This document shows, piece by piece, positions 24,568 to 35,221 of a stretch of DNA of 64,000 bases (position 1 is its first letter; each line of letters begins with the position of its first letter). The position numbers and the translations under genes were made by a program. The DNA is taken from assembly GCA_024509875.1 (NCBI GenBank), contig JAMPIV010014142.1, positions 278,501-342,500 on the forward strand, in the 5' to 3' direction. Source of the DNA: Oreohelix idahoensis (Eukaryota; Mollusca; Gastropoda; Stylommatophora; Oreohelicidae). Below the pieces are notes generated by a model. It saw nothing but the letters and a program-made list of their open reading frames with translations, did no database searches and was not told the DNA's origin.

Positions 24568-25225
24568 TCATAATGGTTTAAAATTTCCAATTTTTTTTCA
24601 TAGTCACTCGTCAAATAAAATTTTACACAAGTCCGCCATCTTTCCTCTCCTTCATCTTGCTAGCATGTATTTTTCAAATAACTAACTTGTTTTAGTTACG
24701 TCAGAAATGCTACCACTAGGAGGAAAATAAAATTGTCTGCGTGGTTTTGCTTTGGCTGGCTTTTTCGCAGTGTGTGTATATGCGTTGCAGACTGTGTCAG
24801 CGAAGCGGGGTGTAGACGGGGCAGGTTAAGAATTTGCGTTACTAATTAGTATTGTATCGTGTAATACTACCAAACAATGTAAGGATTACTACTAAAGTTT
24901 TGCGTTAAAGTTGACAGAAAGCGTTAATTCAGATAGTTATTTTGCGGCACGCTTCCGCCAATAGTTAATTATAAGGCTAGACTACAAAGTATATGCAGCA
25001 GATTGGGCAAAAGTTAAATATTAGTAGTGTTTCTCGAAAACGAAACTAAAAGCGTGTCAGACTATTACCGTGAAATCGGTCTATAGGCTTAGCACTGTGC
25101 AAAAAGCAGCGCTGCTGGCGTCGAAGATGCCAACCGTCAGACACATACGGGCTAATGTATTTATTATCGTTTTATGCCTAAATCCTACTGAATTGAGCGT
25201 TTATTCTCGCAGATTTTGCTACAGT
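24568..25225 (+). repeat. ~650-bp tandem unit, copy 1
   Basis: Aligned blocks include CCATCTTTCC, GCTAGCATGTATTTT, AATAAAATTGTCTGCGTG, AATGTAAGGATTACTACT and TCTCGCAGATTTT. All recur in order in the next 650 bp. No coding frame is shared between the copies. Confidence 0.85.
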
Positions 25226-25875
25226 CAGTTTCATTATGGTTTAGATTTTCAATTTTGTCACCGGCAATCGTCAAATAAAAAAGTTACACAGGACGGCCAT
25301 CTTTCCCCCTTTCTCATCTCTCGCTAGCATGTATTTTCAAATAACTACTTGTTTTAGTGACGTCAGAAATACTACCGCGAGGAGGAAATAAAATTGTCTG
25401 CGTGTTTGCCTCTGTTGGCTTTGCCACAGCGTGTATATATGCAAGGCACAACGTGTCAAGCGAAGCGGGGTTTTGCGCGGCGGGTATTTGAATAGGCGTT
25501 AAATATTTGTATTGTCTCGTGTTACACTACCAAAAAATGTAAGGATTACTACTTATTACCAGCGTTAAAGTTAAATATTACGTTAATTCAGACAGTAGTT
25601 TGGAGGCACACTTCCGCAAAATCGTTAATTGTAAGTCTTGCCACAGTCTCTATCAGATCGGGCAAAATGTTAAAAATGTACGTCACAAGGAAAGCGAGTA
25701 GGTATAAACGGTGGGATAGGTTCTAAGCCGTTCCATGGCACAAAATTCAGCGCTATGCTGGCGTGTGAGAGTATCACCGTCAGACACAATAGGGCGGGTT
25801 TATTTATTATCATTTTATGACTAAAATCTTACTGAAATGAGCGATTATTCTCGCAGATTTTACTACACCATCTAC
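25226..25875 (+). repeat. ~650-bp tandem unit, copy 2
   Basis: It directly adjoins copy 1 and has the same block order at about 80-85% identity by eye. Two head-to-tail units could be the edge of a satellite or a local duplication; only two are visible. Confidence 0.85.
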
Positions 25876-25989
25876 CTCTGACTTTACCTTCCATGAGAAT
25901 TAAGCTTAATCCCACGAGAGAAAACTTTCTTTACATTTAAATTAAATACTTTATAGTTACTTTACATTCAAATGAAAAGATTAAAAGTA

Positions 25990-26205
25990 TAGATAAAATA
26001 TGTTTACATTTACATCTACACGGGTTGAAAATGTTCACAATATAGATTGAATATGTTTTCAGCTACATCTACACTGGTTTAAAAATATTCACAATATAGA
26101 TTGAATCTGTTTTCATTTACATCTACTCCGGTTGAAAAGCTTGAAAACTTTCATTATTTTTAAAGTGAATATGTTTACATATACATTTACACTTGTTTGT
26201 AAAGG
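25990..26205 (+). repeat. Minisatellite, ~62-bp unit
   Basis: Three and a half imperfect units around TTTACATCTACAC-GGTTGAAAA and TTCACAATATAGATTGAAT. Confidence 0.8.
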
Positions 26206-26209
26206 TAAG

Positions 26210-28870
26210 TATCATAATTAGAATGTACTTTATTTCTTTCATCTTTCCCTCCCTGCTCCTTATAGAAATTGAGACTACCTATGCTTTTAGTTCTCTTTGA
26301 GAAACTAGCAATAAAGCAGTCACCAGCCCTTGCAGTGGTGGTTCAAGAAATTATCATTCTATACGCTAAGGTTGCCATCCTCAAATGACTTGGACATGCA
26401 CTAGCAATTTTAACATTTTAATATTCACATGGCGATATATACGTATCAGTTCACATGTTAGTAATGAAAAATATAGAATGTAAAATATACAACTTACGCC
26501 AATCTTGGCTCACAGACTGTTTGCTCAGAGAAGTAGGTTAAGGCACTAGCAGATGCCTTTTACACGTGTTCTTGGGGGTCGTTACTTTAACAATAAGTTC
26601 CCACTTTGACTCCGTGTTCGCGATTCCTCAGATTCCGGTTTTCCTAGTTAAAATTGTAGAGTTTTTTTTTTTTTTTTTTTTCTGGGCTCTTAAGTCCTCA
26701 AAAATTTCTCAAAGAATGGTCCGGTCCGATTTATGAATCTTGTTTCTAATCTTAAATCTGGCAGTCTGATTGTCCTCTTGGCAAGCGATTCTCACAGTGT
26801 TCTACTGTGGATAAAGTGTCAGATTATATGGCCCTTTGCCTCTCCCGCAGTTGTTTGTTACGATTTAGGCAGGGTCCAATCAGGAATTTTGTGGTTCCTC
26901 TATTTCGAACCCCCGCCAATTGTTTCAAAATTATTCCGACATGGACAAATCTGCGCGTGATGCAAAAGGTCACGTCACCCATATATGGAAGTGACAAGTC
27001 CATACACTCATTCGACAATGCGTTTCAGATGTAACATCTTACTTTTATCTGTTCGTAAAAGTCGGACAGGAAATGATTATGTCATTCGTTTCCGCCGAGT
27101 GCATGTATGCCTCCGTCTGCGGGGGAGTAATTTTATCGCTTGGCACGGCTTGGGCAAATAAAACCCGTCTCTTTACCATCTTGGCAAGTGCTACACGTTC
27201 GCCATATCAATGCTTAACCAAAGTTTCTGGATCGATTTTAGTGTTAATCTGTATTCTGATGTCGGCCCCAACCGAGATTAACCAACATGATTGTCGGTTA
27301 ATATTATCTCATCCGTTCCTTTTCCGGCATGGAGGAACGGGTAATCAAACAGACATGACGACTTATCACTGAGAGGAGTGTAAGAATGTTTGAAAATACA
27401 AAATATCTGCTACATAGCAGATAAAGAAAAGGGTGCCGACGACTGAAAAGCACGTAATTAGTCAGCACAACTACTGTCACAGAATACGGACGTAGTGGAC
27501 AAGAGAGCGACCCAAATTTATGTGACAAAGATACGAATCAACGAATAAAAACTTTAGTTTTAAAGACAAATCAACGAATAAGCACTTGAGTGTTAACAAG
27601 ACACAAATCATTGAAAAAATACCCCAGTCTTAAAAAGACATAAATCAACATATAAGTATTATATTTTTTTAAAATACACATTTAGAATAAGAACGTAAGT
27701 TACCATGTAAAGAACGTTGTTAAGGGAGATAAGATCCCCGAGTTGTATACGTTGTCTGCATATGATTTGTTGAGATCAGTTTTTACAAAGTTCAACCCCC
27801 GATCTTTGTTGTATCTGGTCATTTATAAAATTTGTAGTACCAACGTATGAAAGTTTCGTATGGAATCTTCATTAAAGTTCAATAGGAAAGTGTAAAACAC
27901 TTTAATTATTGAAGTAACACTTCAATGACGACTTGAAATTTATTCCATACGCGTACAAACAAAAAATCTTTTGGACTTATACTCTATATAATTCTGATCA
28001 TTGAACAGTAGTCACTCGTTCCATTTTTCATCCATTCAGTTCCATTTAATGCGACAATTATTACACTTCTGAATCAACAGTTCTCGGACTATAGAACACT
28101 TTTAGTTTATACATCTATTATTTCATCTATCGGGGAATTGATCATCCCGAGCATGTTGCTTATTATAACTCGGGCAATTCCGACAGCCCATGAACACTTG
28201 ATATATATCTATTAAACACACTTGTCTGAGCAGAAATATAAGTGGCAGCGTCAAACTTTCCCAGTGGCACAATAGCCACACTGTTATACATAGCTGCACG
28301 CTTACAGCGTTACAATCCCTCTGACTTTTTTCTTCATCCTTAGTTACCTTTTTTTATCTCTCAGCAACGCCACAACGCACTTTTCTATCGTTCATGCATT
28401 TAGTTACGATACGACATGATGTGCAAAAAATTTCGACAATAATAAACACCGCGATTTAATTTCACACCATGAAGTGACCGCAACAAACGTACACAACAAA
28501 TTATTGAAGGAAATAAAATGGGAAAAAGAATATGATAATGATACGAATGGTTAACCTAGAAGAAAGATAAACAGAATCTGTAAATGACCTTTTTGGTGAT
28601 AAAACATCATTATTAATTATCCAAAACCATTAATACTCTTGTGAAAGATGTTGAGGATGCTATAAACAACATTCATGAACACAGGTAGAAAGTGCTTATT
28701 AATTAACGTTCTTATTAATTTATACATGCTTTTCTTTTGGCTGGTCACGGAAGGAAGGGTGCTCCTGTAATCCAGCTACTTGGAGGCTTGAGTTGGCTCT
28801 ATATGTCATGTTGGCATGTATATATGATAACATAATAGTTCCAGAAATTTTTTTTTCCTTGACTGTTTAA
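26210..28870. other. Non-coding DNA, nothing recognised
   Basis: No protein similarity was seen. It contains a ~19-base T run near 26663-26681 and several AT-rich patches. Short overlapping frames near 26733-27372 have no recognisable motif. Confidence 0.45.
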
Positions 28871-28977
28871 ATCCTGAAATAGTTGTTGTGTTATTGTTGT
28901 TGTGTTATTGTTGTTGTGTTATTAATATTATTATTATCATTATCATCATCATTTTCCTTTTCGTTCCCGACAGAGCG

Positions 28978-29050
28978 TGGCAGCGTACGACTGACATCGT
29001 GGTTAGAGCGCTGCTCTCTCTCGGCACAAGGTGTCGGGTTCGAATCACGG
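28978..29050 (+). promoter_or_regulatory. Pol III promoter in SINE head (A and B boxes)
   Basis: An A-box-like TGGTTAGAGCGCTG lies at 29000-29013 and a B box GGTTCGAATC at 29037-29046. The ~24-base gap between them is close to the tRNA arrangement. The flanks do not fold into a full cloverleaf, so this is a SINE head and not a tRNA gene. Confidence 0.75.
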
Positions 29051-29237
29051 CACCGACACGCTCCAGTCTACCCAGCTGTAAATGGGTACCTGGCTTTGAG
29101 TTAGGGAAGGAAAAGGCAGAGAAGAGAACTTGTAACCCCACCTCTCTATGCTGGACCTAGTATGGTGAACGCTCCCGTCTATCGAGATGTAAATGGGTAC
29201 GTGACTTTGCGCTTGAGTTAGGGAAGATAAAGGAAAC

Positions 29238-29543
29238 TTCTTCTTCTTCCTCGTTCGTCCTGAAAAGGACGTTGGTTGCGTTGTGTCTGTTTACAGCGAA
29301 GCTGCGATATCTGCGCCTTTCGGCCGACACATCCGACTTCAGCACGGCATTTTTTGGGACCGGGTTTGCCTTCCCTCTTCGAAACCTACTCTCTCAGCCA
29401 GACTGCAGTGATGCAGCCTGTTTCCAGGACCACCACTTGGAGGTGGAGTAGGGTCTTGGTCAGCTCTGGTTCGCTGACCCTGACACAAGCAGTCAAGCTA
29501 TGGGTCGCTGACTGCATTCTCTGTTGCTGCGTCTTTGGGTCCC
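29238..29543 (-). mobile_element. Retroposon with (GAA)n tail and histone-type stem-loop, copy 2
   Basis: A 306-bp minus-strand insertion is flanked by a perfect 11-bp duplication ATAAAGGAAAC (29227-29237 and 29544-29554). Its minus-strand 3' end reads CCAACGTCCTTTTCAGGACG, then GAACGAGGAAGAAGAAGAA. The CGTCCT-TTTC-AGGACG hairpin has a 6-bp stem and a 4-base TTTC loop, as in replication-dependent histone mRNAs. It lacks the last ~14 bases of the 5' end seen in copy 1. Confidence 0.9.
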
Positions 29544-29659
29544 ATAAAGGAAACGAGGAAGGCAATTGGTCACCCCGCCTCTCGATGCTGGACCTAGTAA
29601 GGTGAAGTCTCTAACACTTAACTACGGAAGTACCTGATATGGGATTACCTTTACCTTTA

Positions 29660-30050
29660 CATATCTAGTTGTTCGTCCATCACGGGTGATGAAGACCACT
29701 CTGTTCATCCAATTACACTAGTCAACAAATTTTCAAAAGTTATTTGTACCAGAAATTAAATATACCATTTCTTATTGCTTTTGACATGCTGATTTCAAAT
29801 ATCATAATGAAATTCACCAATTGGCTCTGGTTTTTTTTTTAAATGATGAATTTAGATTACAGTAATACAAATAATGTATGCTTGTTTAATTCTCTGGGGT
29901 GAACAGCTAGTCTTTCTACTTTAGCATTATAAAAATTGTGGTTACATACTCAATTAATTGATATTTCAACATAAAATGATAGAAAAAATAAAAACATTAT
30001 TTAAAGTTCACATATCATGTTTTAAAAAGGCACACTTGAACCCATTCCGT
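29660..30050. other. Non-coding DNA, nothing recognised
   Basis: AT-rich spacer between the SINE and the 3' end of the multicopy gene. Confidence 0.5.
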
Positions 30051-30052
30051 CA

Positions 30053-31664
30053 TTATTCAGTCGCTGTTCGAGCTCTCTTTGCTTGCTTCTTGTAGTCAAT
30101 CGATGATGTGTCTCTTGTCACAGTCCGCCAGTAATCAGCAAGCATTGAAGGGCTCCTATTGCCTTGATACCTTGTCTCCATAGCAGCAATGTCCTGGTGA
30201 AATCGTTCACCATGCTCATCACTGACCGCTCCACAGTTTGACATAAAGAAATCCAGATGAGAATCCAGAAAATGAATTTTCAAAGAGATGTTGCAGCCAA
30301 GACTCTTATACTTCAGAAGGAGATTTTCTACAATTTCATTGTAATTATCAGATCTGTTGTTTCCAAGAAAATTGTCCACCACTGACTTAAATGCTAGTCA
30401 TGCTGCTTTTTCCTTGCCATGCAACATGCAAAGAAACTCGTCATCATGAAGAAGTTTCCGAATTTGCGGACCAACAAATACTCCCTCTCTTATTTTAGCT
30501 TCACTCAGTCTTGGAAATTTTCTGATGAGGTATTTGAAAGCCTCATCTGTTTTCTCCATTGCCTTGACAAAGTTTTTTCATGAGACCCAGCTTAATGTGC
30601 AAGGGTGGCAACAAAATCTTGCTGGTGTCGACAAGTGCTGGGTTCTCAACGTTCTTACTGCCAGGCTGCAATGACTGCCTGATTGGCCAATGTCTTCTGA
30701 TGTAATGGTCACTTCGTGCACGGCTATCCCACTCACAGAGAAAGCAACAGTACTTGGTGTATCCACCCTGTAGTCCAAGCAAAAGAGCGACCACTTTTAA
30801 GTCACCGCAAAGTGACCAATGATGATGATCGTAGTTTATACACTTCAAAAGCTGCTTAATGTTTTCATAAGTTTCTTTCATATGAACTGCGTGACCAACT
30901 GGAATTGACGGTAACACATTACCATTATTCAACAAAACAGCTTTAAGACTCGTCTTGGATGAATCAATGAAAAGCCTCCACTCTTCCGGTATGTAATTGA
31001 TTTTGAGGGCTGACATTAAACCAGAAATGTTGTGGCACGCAGAAAGGTCACCCTCTTTGAAAAAGAATGTAATAAGCGGCTTCTGGCGGTTCCTATACAC
31101 AGAAATTGTAACATCTTCTGCCAGGAGATTCCACTGTTGCAATCTGGAACCCAAAAGCTCCGCCTTGTTCTTCGGTAAATTCAGATCTCTTACAAGATCA
31201 TTCAGTTCACCTTGGGTTATTAAGTGTGGTTTAGTGGATGTACGAGTAGTTTGCTCAAAATCTGGGTCGCTTGAGGTTGATGGTTCAGGACCACCAATGT
31301 CCTCTTCTTCATCAGTGGAAGCAGCTGAAAATGATTCTGGCACTTTGGGAACTGGTAGGTCATCGCCATGTGGTACCGGACGTATTGCAGAGGGGATGTT
31401 TGGATATTCCAGTCTATTTTTTCTTCTTTGATATGCCTTTCCCAATTGGAGAGACCATGCAAAAGTAACAGTTGTTGAGATGATCAGTGGGCTCTCTCCA
31501 AATCATTGGGACTGCAAAAGGCATAGCTTGCCTTTTGCCAGTCAACCACAGTTTAAGATGTGCTGCACATGTATGGCAGCATATGTGTGGCGCCCAGCTC
31601 TTATCTTGATCTCCTATTCTGCAGCCAAAATACAAACTGTACGCCTTCTTAATCACTTTAGTTA
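30053..31664 (-). pseudogene. Multicopy gene of unknown function (GERFHQDI family), main part
   Basis: Minus-strand frames 31680-31414, 31445-30543 and 30382-30053 together resemble a protein family that I recognise as repeated many times in invertebrate genomes; its function is unknown to me and may be transposon-related. Visible: CCHTC Cys motif, WREPTDHL, YCCFLCEWDSRARSDHY, LPPLHIKLGLMK, and the C-terminal SDEHGERFHQDI block. A frame shift near 30570-30590 and a TAG at ~30395 break it, and the 5' end is cut off by Tigger. Frame offset near 31430 joins the first two parts. A second copy lies at 63102-64000. Confidence 0.75.
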
Positions 31665-31905
31665 TACAGTAGAACTCCATTTATCCGAACCCCATGGGAC
31701 CGAGCATCGTTCGGATAATCAAATGTTCGGATAATTGGATTACATAATGTATCGAGTACATGTACACATATTTCTAAAAATAATTAACCATCACAAAGAA
31801 ATTACACTATAAAACATATTTACTTGTACTGTAATAATAATACCCACACTGTATTAGATCACTGTATCACCAAAATCTTTCATTACACTGCAGTGCATGT
31901 ACTAC

Positions 31906-32823
31906 TGATAGGGGCAGCTCGGACGACATTTATGTCCGCAGTGTTATTCTTTGATTCCTGGCAAATTTGAAGAAGCCATCAGTTGTATTCGTATCTATTG
32001 GTCTTCATGGCGAAGCCAATAGTGGATGTATGAAGTAAGTGTCGCCCCATTTCTTATGGCAAGTTTAATTATGTAAATTAAAGTATCAGGCCGCTCCTAT
32101 TAATGGTCTAGCGGGAATTCATCGGAGATGACATTCCTAGAATTGGACACACGGAGTCGATAGCCTTTGGAATCTTTTGTAGAGGGAGAATCCATATGTG
32201 GAATCAAGTTAATGAATATATATATATGCTTCACATGTTTAATATGCCGTTTTACCTATGCCAAAGTCGTGGTATGGATACCGAGAGGTTAGCCAAGATG
32301 AAACACTAACCTGGTTGTATTGTTATATCTGCCTTTGTTTGGATTGGATATGCTATCTAAGAATTTTATGAAGAAAGTCTGGGATGCTTACAAGTATGAT
32401 ATAAATTATTGCTCCGTGAGAATGAATCCGTTTGCCTTAATAAACGTCCTTGGGAGAAGGTCAACGGACGTTAATACCATGTCTGTTATATGGTAATGGA
32501 AGTGATCCTTAGTCACTGGAATATAAGAGAACTTAACTGTTAGAGAATCTACAACAACTATTAACAGTGATATTAACATTTTGACGTATGATCTTCGCAT
32601 CTGTAACTATGATTGTCTTGTTCCACTTCGTTGGTGTCACGTCAATAAAATATATGTACAGTAATCACCGACTTGTGTGCTGCCAATACTTGCCCAGTTC
32701 ACCCAATTCAACGATACTTGTTGGAATTTTCGTTTGAAGAACATTGTTGACATTCATTCCGTTTTAACCATTCGCGTTTCAATTTACCTCTTCACTGAAC
32801 TCAACGATAAAATGGAGTCAACA
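31906..32823 (+). repeat. 5' LTR of young Gmr1-type element
   Basis: Starts TGATAGGGGC and ends GAGTCAACA. It contains a TATA-like run (TATATATATA, about 32217-32227) and AATAAA at 32644-32649 near the 3' end, consistent with promoter and polyadenylation signals. A 64-codon antisense frame inside is non-coding. Compared with the 3' side it may lack the first ~173 bases of U3 (see the 3' LTR entry). Confidence 0.92.
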
Positions 32824-32828
32824 ATAAA

Positions 32829-32846
32829 TGGTGTTCCAGTGTGGTC
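32829..32846 (+). promoter_or_regulatory. Candidate primer binding site
   Basis: TGGTGTTCCAGTGTGGTC begins 5 bases after the 5' LTR. It starts with TGG, the complement of a tRNA CCA end. The matching tRNA was not identified. Confidence 0.5.
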
Positions 32847-33898
32847 TGGAAATATCTAACTTCCAAGGAACGTACCCATCCAAATTATCGTTTGAAAAGA
32901 AGAATTTCTACTTTCAAGGCGACATCATCTCAATTTGGATCCTAGCGTGATATGAATCAGATTTAACTTACGTTTACCAAGGTCAAGGTCTTCAATCAAC
33001 CTCCACGTCAAGTTTCACAGTGACTGATTACTTGGAGATCATCTCTTCATCATTATTACGTGCGAGCTGTAATCTAGAGAAGCAGAACGAAGTATTTTAT
33101 CTGTAGACGTACATCCACGGAGACGAGGCACATTGATTTTTTACCTGCACGCGAGATGAGTATAACGTGTTTCCGTTGTACACTTTATTACGCTTAGTTG
33201 TGCCTTCCGTGATATGTCCACCTTCATATTTTTCGTGTTAAGTGTTATATGTTGTGTATTCTTCGTGGGAGGTTGGGAATGGCGACTAAGACGGGAAATT
33301 ACCAGTTTCACCACAGGTCCGTCTTAAGTGTTCTGTAGGACATTATTTTGCAGACTTCCCGCAGTGGAATGTTCCTATGCGTGAGCATAGAAGGATCTTT
33401 GGTCCACTGTGTCTGGTAGTCTGTGACACCTGACTGTTTTAGCTGTTTCGTCTAGTTTTAATTGTTGTTTTTGGTAGTTATTTTTACTTGTACCTTATTT
33501 TCATGATGTATTTTGTATGTCATTATTGTCCATCTTACCTGACTGTCGTTCAGTTTTTTACAAAGCATATGTTTTTACACTGTGTTGTCAATTGTCTTGT
33601 GCATTATTGGATCGTAGATGTCATCGTAATTTTTTACGACATTCTATTTTAGTTCCACATTTTATTTTATTTGATTTCTACGACTGTAGTCATTTGTCTT
33701 GATTATCGTGTCGTGTCAGTATTGTGCTATTGTCTGTCACGTTATTGCTTTCACACCATTTCATGTTATAAATTACATTATTAATTATTAATATTATTGC
33801 CTATTATATAAATTGATTTTACCGTTCTAGAACAGGAACGAAAACCACTAGTTGTAGTAACAATTTTAAGTAGTATTATTACATAATAAAATTGAATA
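32847..33898 (+). other. 5' untranslated leader of the LTR element
   Basis: About 1.05 kb with no credible coding frame lies between the primer site and the gag ATG. Packaging and dimerisation signals would be expected here, but none is recognisable by eye. Confidence 0.6.
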
Positions 33899-35221
33899 AT
33901 GGCTACCTTAGACTATTTCATTAAGCAAGCAAAAGCTCTTCAGATGGCTCCTGAGGAAGCAAAAGCATTTGCACTTGCAGAATATAAGAAAGCTCAAGAA
34001 ATAGAAGCTGATCAGAGAAGGTTAGAAACTTTACGTTTGGAAAATTTGAAATTTGAGGCAGATCAAAAAAGGATTGAGGCGGAGGAGAATGAGAAAAAAA
34101 TGAGATTAACTGCTGAGGAGGATGAAAAGAAGAGGAAATTTATAGCTGAGGAAGAGGAGAAAAAAATAAGATTAACCGCTGAATTAGAAGAGAAACGATT
34201 GCAGCGAGAGGAAGAACAGAACCAAAAAGAAATGGAAGAAAAAAGATTAATAGCTGAAAAAGAAATGGAAGTTAAACAAAAAGAAATGCAAGAAAGAAGA
34301 TTAATAGCTGAACAAAACACAAAACGACTTCAGCTTGAGATGGAAGAGAATGAAAGAAAACGACAGCATGAACTGAAATTAGCAGAGTCAGAATATGAAA
34401 GACTTAGGTTAACTCAGGAAGCTAATTCTCAGAGAACTTTTGAAAGCCAAACTTCATCCAGACATGATAATTTTAAGGAAATTCACCTTAAATTACCAAA
34501 ATTTAATCCCCCGTCTGATGACGTGATATTCTTCCTAGATAGGTTTGAGGCCACTTGTGTGTCTTATAACGTGGATAAAGCTCTATACTGTACATATTTA
34601 TCCAGATTACTCACAGGGGACGCATTAGCAGTTTATCATACCACCAGCATTGGTGAGAAAAATGACTATAATGCTCTTAGAGCGGCACTTCTGCAAAAAT
34701 TCCAAATGACAGAAGACCAATATCGATCAAGATTCCATACATTACTACCTCAATCTAGCAGAAATTTTAGTGATTTTCTGTCACAAATACGACTAACATT
34801 AGAAAGATGGATCGAATTATCCAAAATTGAAAAGTCGTATGAAGGTCTCTTCGATTTACTGATGCGCGATAAGGTACTTTCGTCTGTAAATCCTACATTT
34901 CTCGCATTTTTACACGAACGGAAACCTTTATCTATGAAAGACCTGGAACAGCATGCTAAAAATTTTTGCACTGCTCACCCAAACATGGATCTAAGTAATG
35001 CACAGATTAAGAATGAATTGCCTGTTGCTTTTGCAGCACAACAAAACAATTTTTCACGCAATCGTTCTTTTAGTGCTGACAGATATGTCAATAAGGGAAA
35101 TAATGACAATTTTAACAATGGTAATTTTTACAAAGGGAAGCAATTTCAACAATCTGCTCCATTTAATGTTTCTTGGAACCAGGCTCACAGATCGCGAGAT
35201 TTTGGTAACAATAATTTTTAA
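33899..35221 (+). CDS. gag: Gag-like protein (coiled coil plus SCAN-like capsid)
   Basis: 440 codons from an ATG after an AT-rich leader. Residues ~30-180 are a highly charged Glu/Lys coiled coil. Residues ~195-370 form a capsid-type region (FLDRFEATCVSYNVDKA; LLQKFQMTEDQYRSRFHTLL). The C-terminus is Asn/Gln-rich. No classical CCHC zinc knuckle was seen. It stops at TAA 35219-35221, but the same frame stays open for another ~320 codons into protease, with Asn-rich composition continuing across the stop. Gag forms the particle shell. The vertebrate SCAN domain is thought to derive from Gmr1-like capsids, which fits. The same layout recurs at 56553-57695. Confidence 0.9.
   Translation: MATLDYFIKQAKALQMAPEEAKAFALAEYKKAQEIEADQRRLETLRLENLKFEADQKRIEAEENEKKMRLTAEEDEKKRKFIAEEEEKKIRLTAELEEKRLQREEEQNQKEMEEKRLIAEKEMEVKQKEMQERRLIAEQNTKRLQLEMEENERKRQHELKLAESEYERLRLTQEANSQRTFESQTSSRHDNFKEIHLKLPKFNPPSDDVIFFLDRFEATCVSYNVDKALYCTYLSRLLTGDALAVYHTTSIGEKNDYNALRAALLQKFQMTEDQYRSRFHTLLPQSSRNFSDFLSQIRLTLERWIELSKIEKSYEGLFDLLMRDKVLSSVNPTFLAFLHERKPLSMKDLEQHAKNFCTAHPNMDLSNAQIKNELPVAFAAQQNNFSRNRSFSADRYVNKGNNDNFNNGNFYKGKQFQQSAPFNVSWNQAHRSRDFGNNNF

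Larger units (their letters stand above)
28975..29640 (+). mobile_element. tRNA-derived SINE, dimeric, carrying a retroposon insertion
   Basis: A tRNA-like head is followed by a core with ACCCAGCTGTAAATGGGTACC (two parts: ACCCAGCTG, TGGGTACC). The body is then repeated: a second core-like GATGTAAATGGGTACGTG lies at about 29188 and the CTGGACCTAGTA block occurs at 29151 and again at 29588. The second body is split by the element at 29238-29543. SINEs depend on LINE machinery for movement. Confidence 0.75.

Noticed and set aside
26733..27372. Cluster of overlapping 60-99 codon frames
   Set aside because: The frames lie on both strands with no recognisable motif, repeat partner or splice pattern. 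They look like chance ORFs in slightly GC-richer DNA.
28978..29050. tRNA gene candidate
   Set aside because: A and B boxes are present but no acceptor-stem pairing was found, and the body matches other SINE copies. The same applies at 53800-53871 and 61885-61950.
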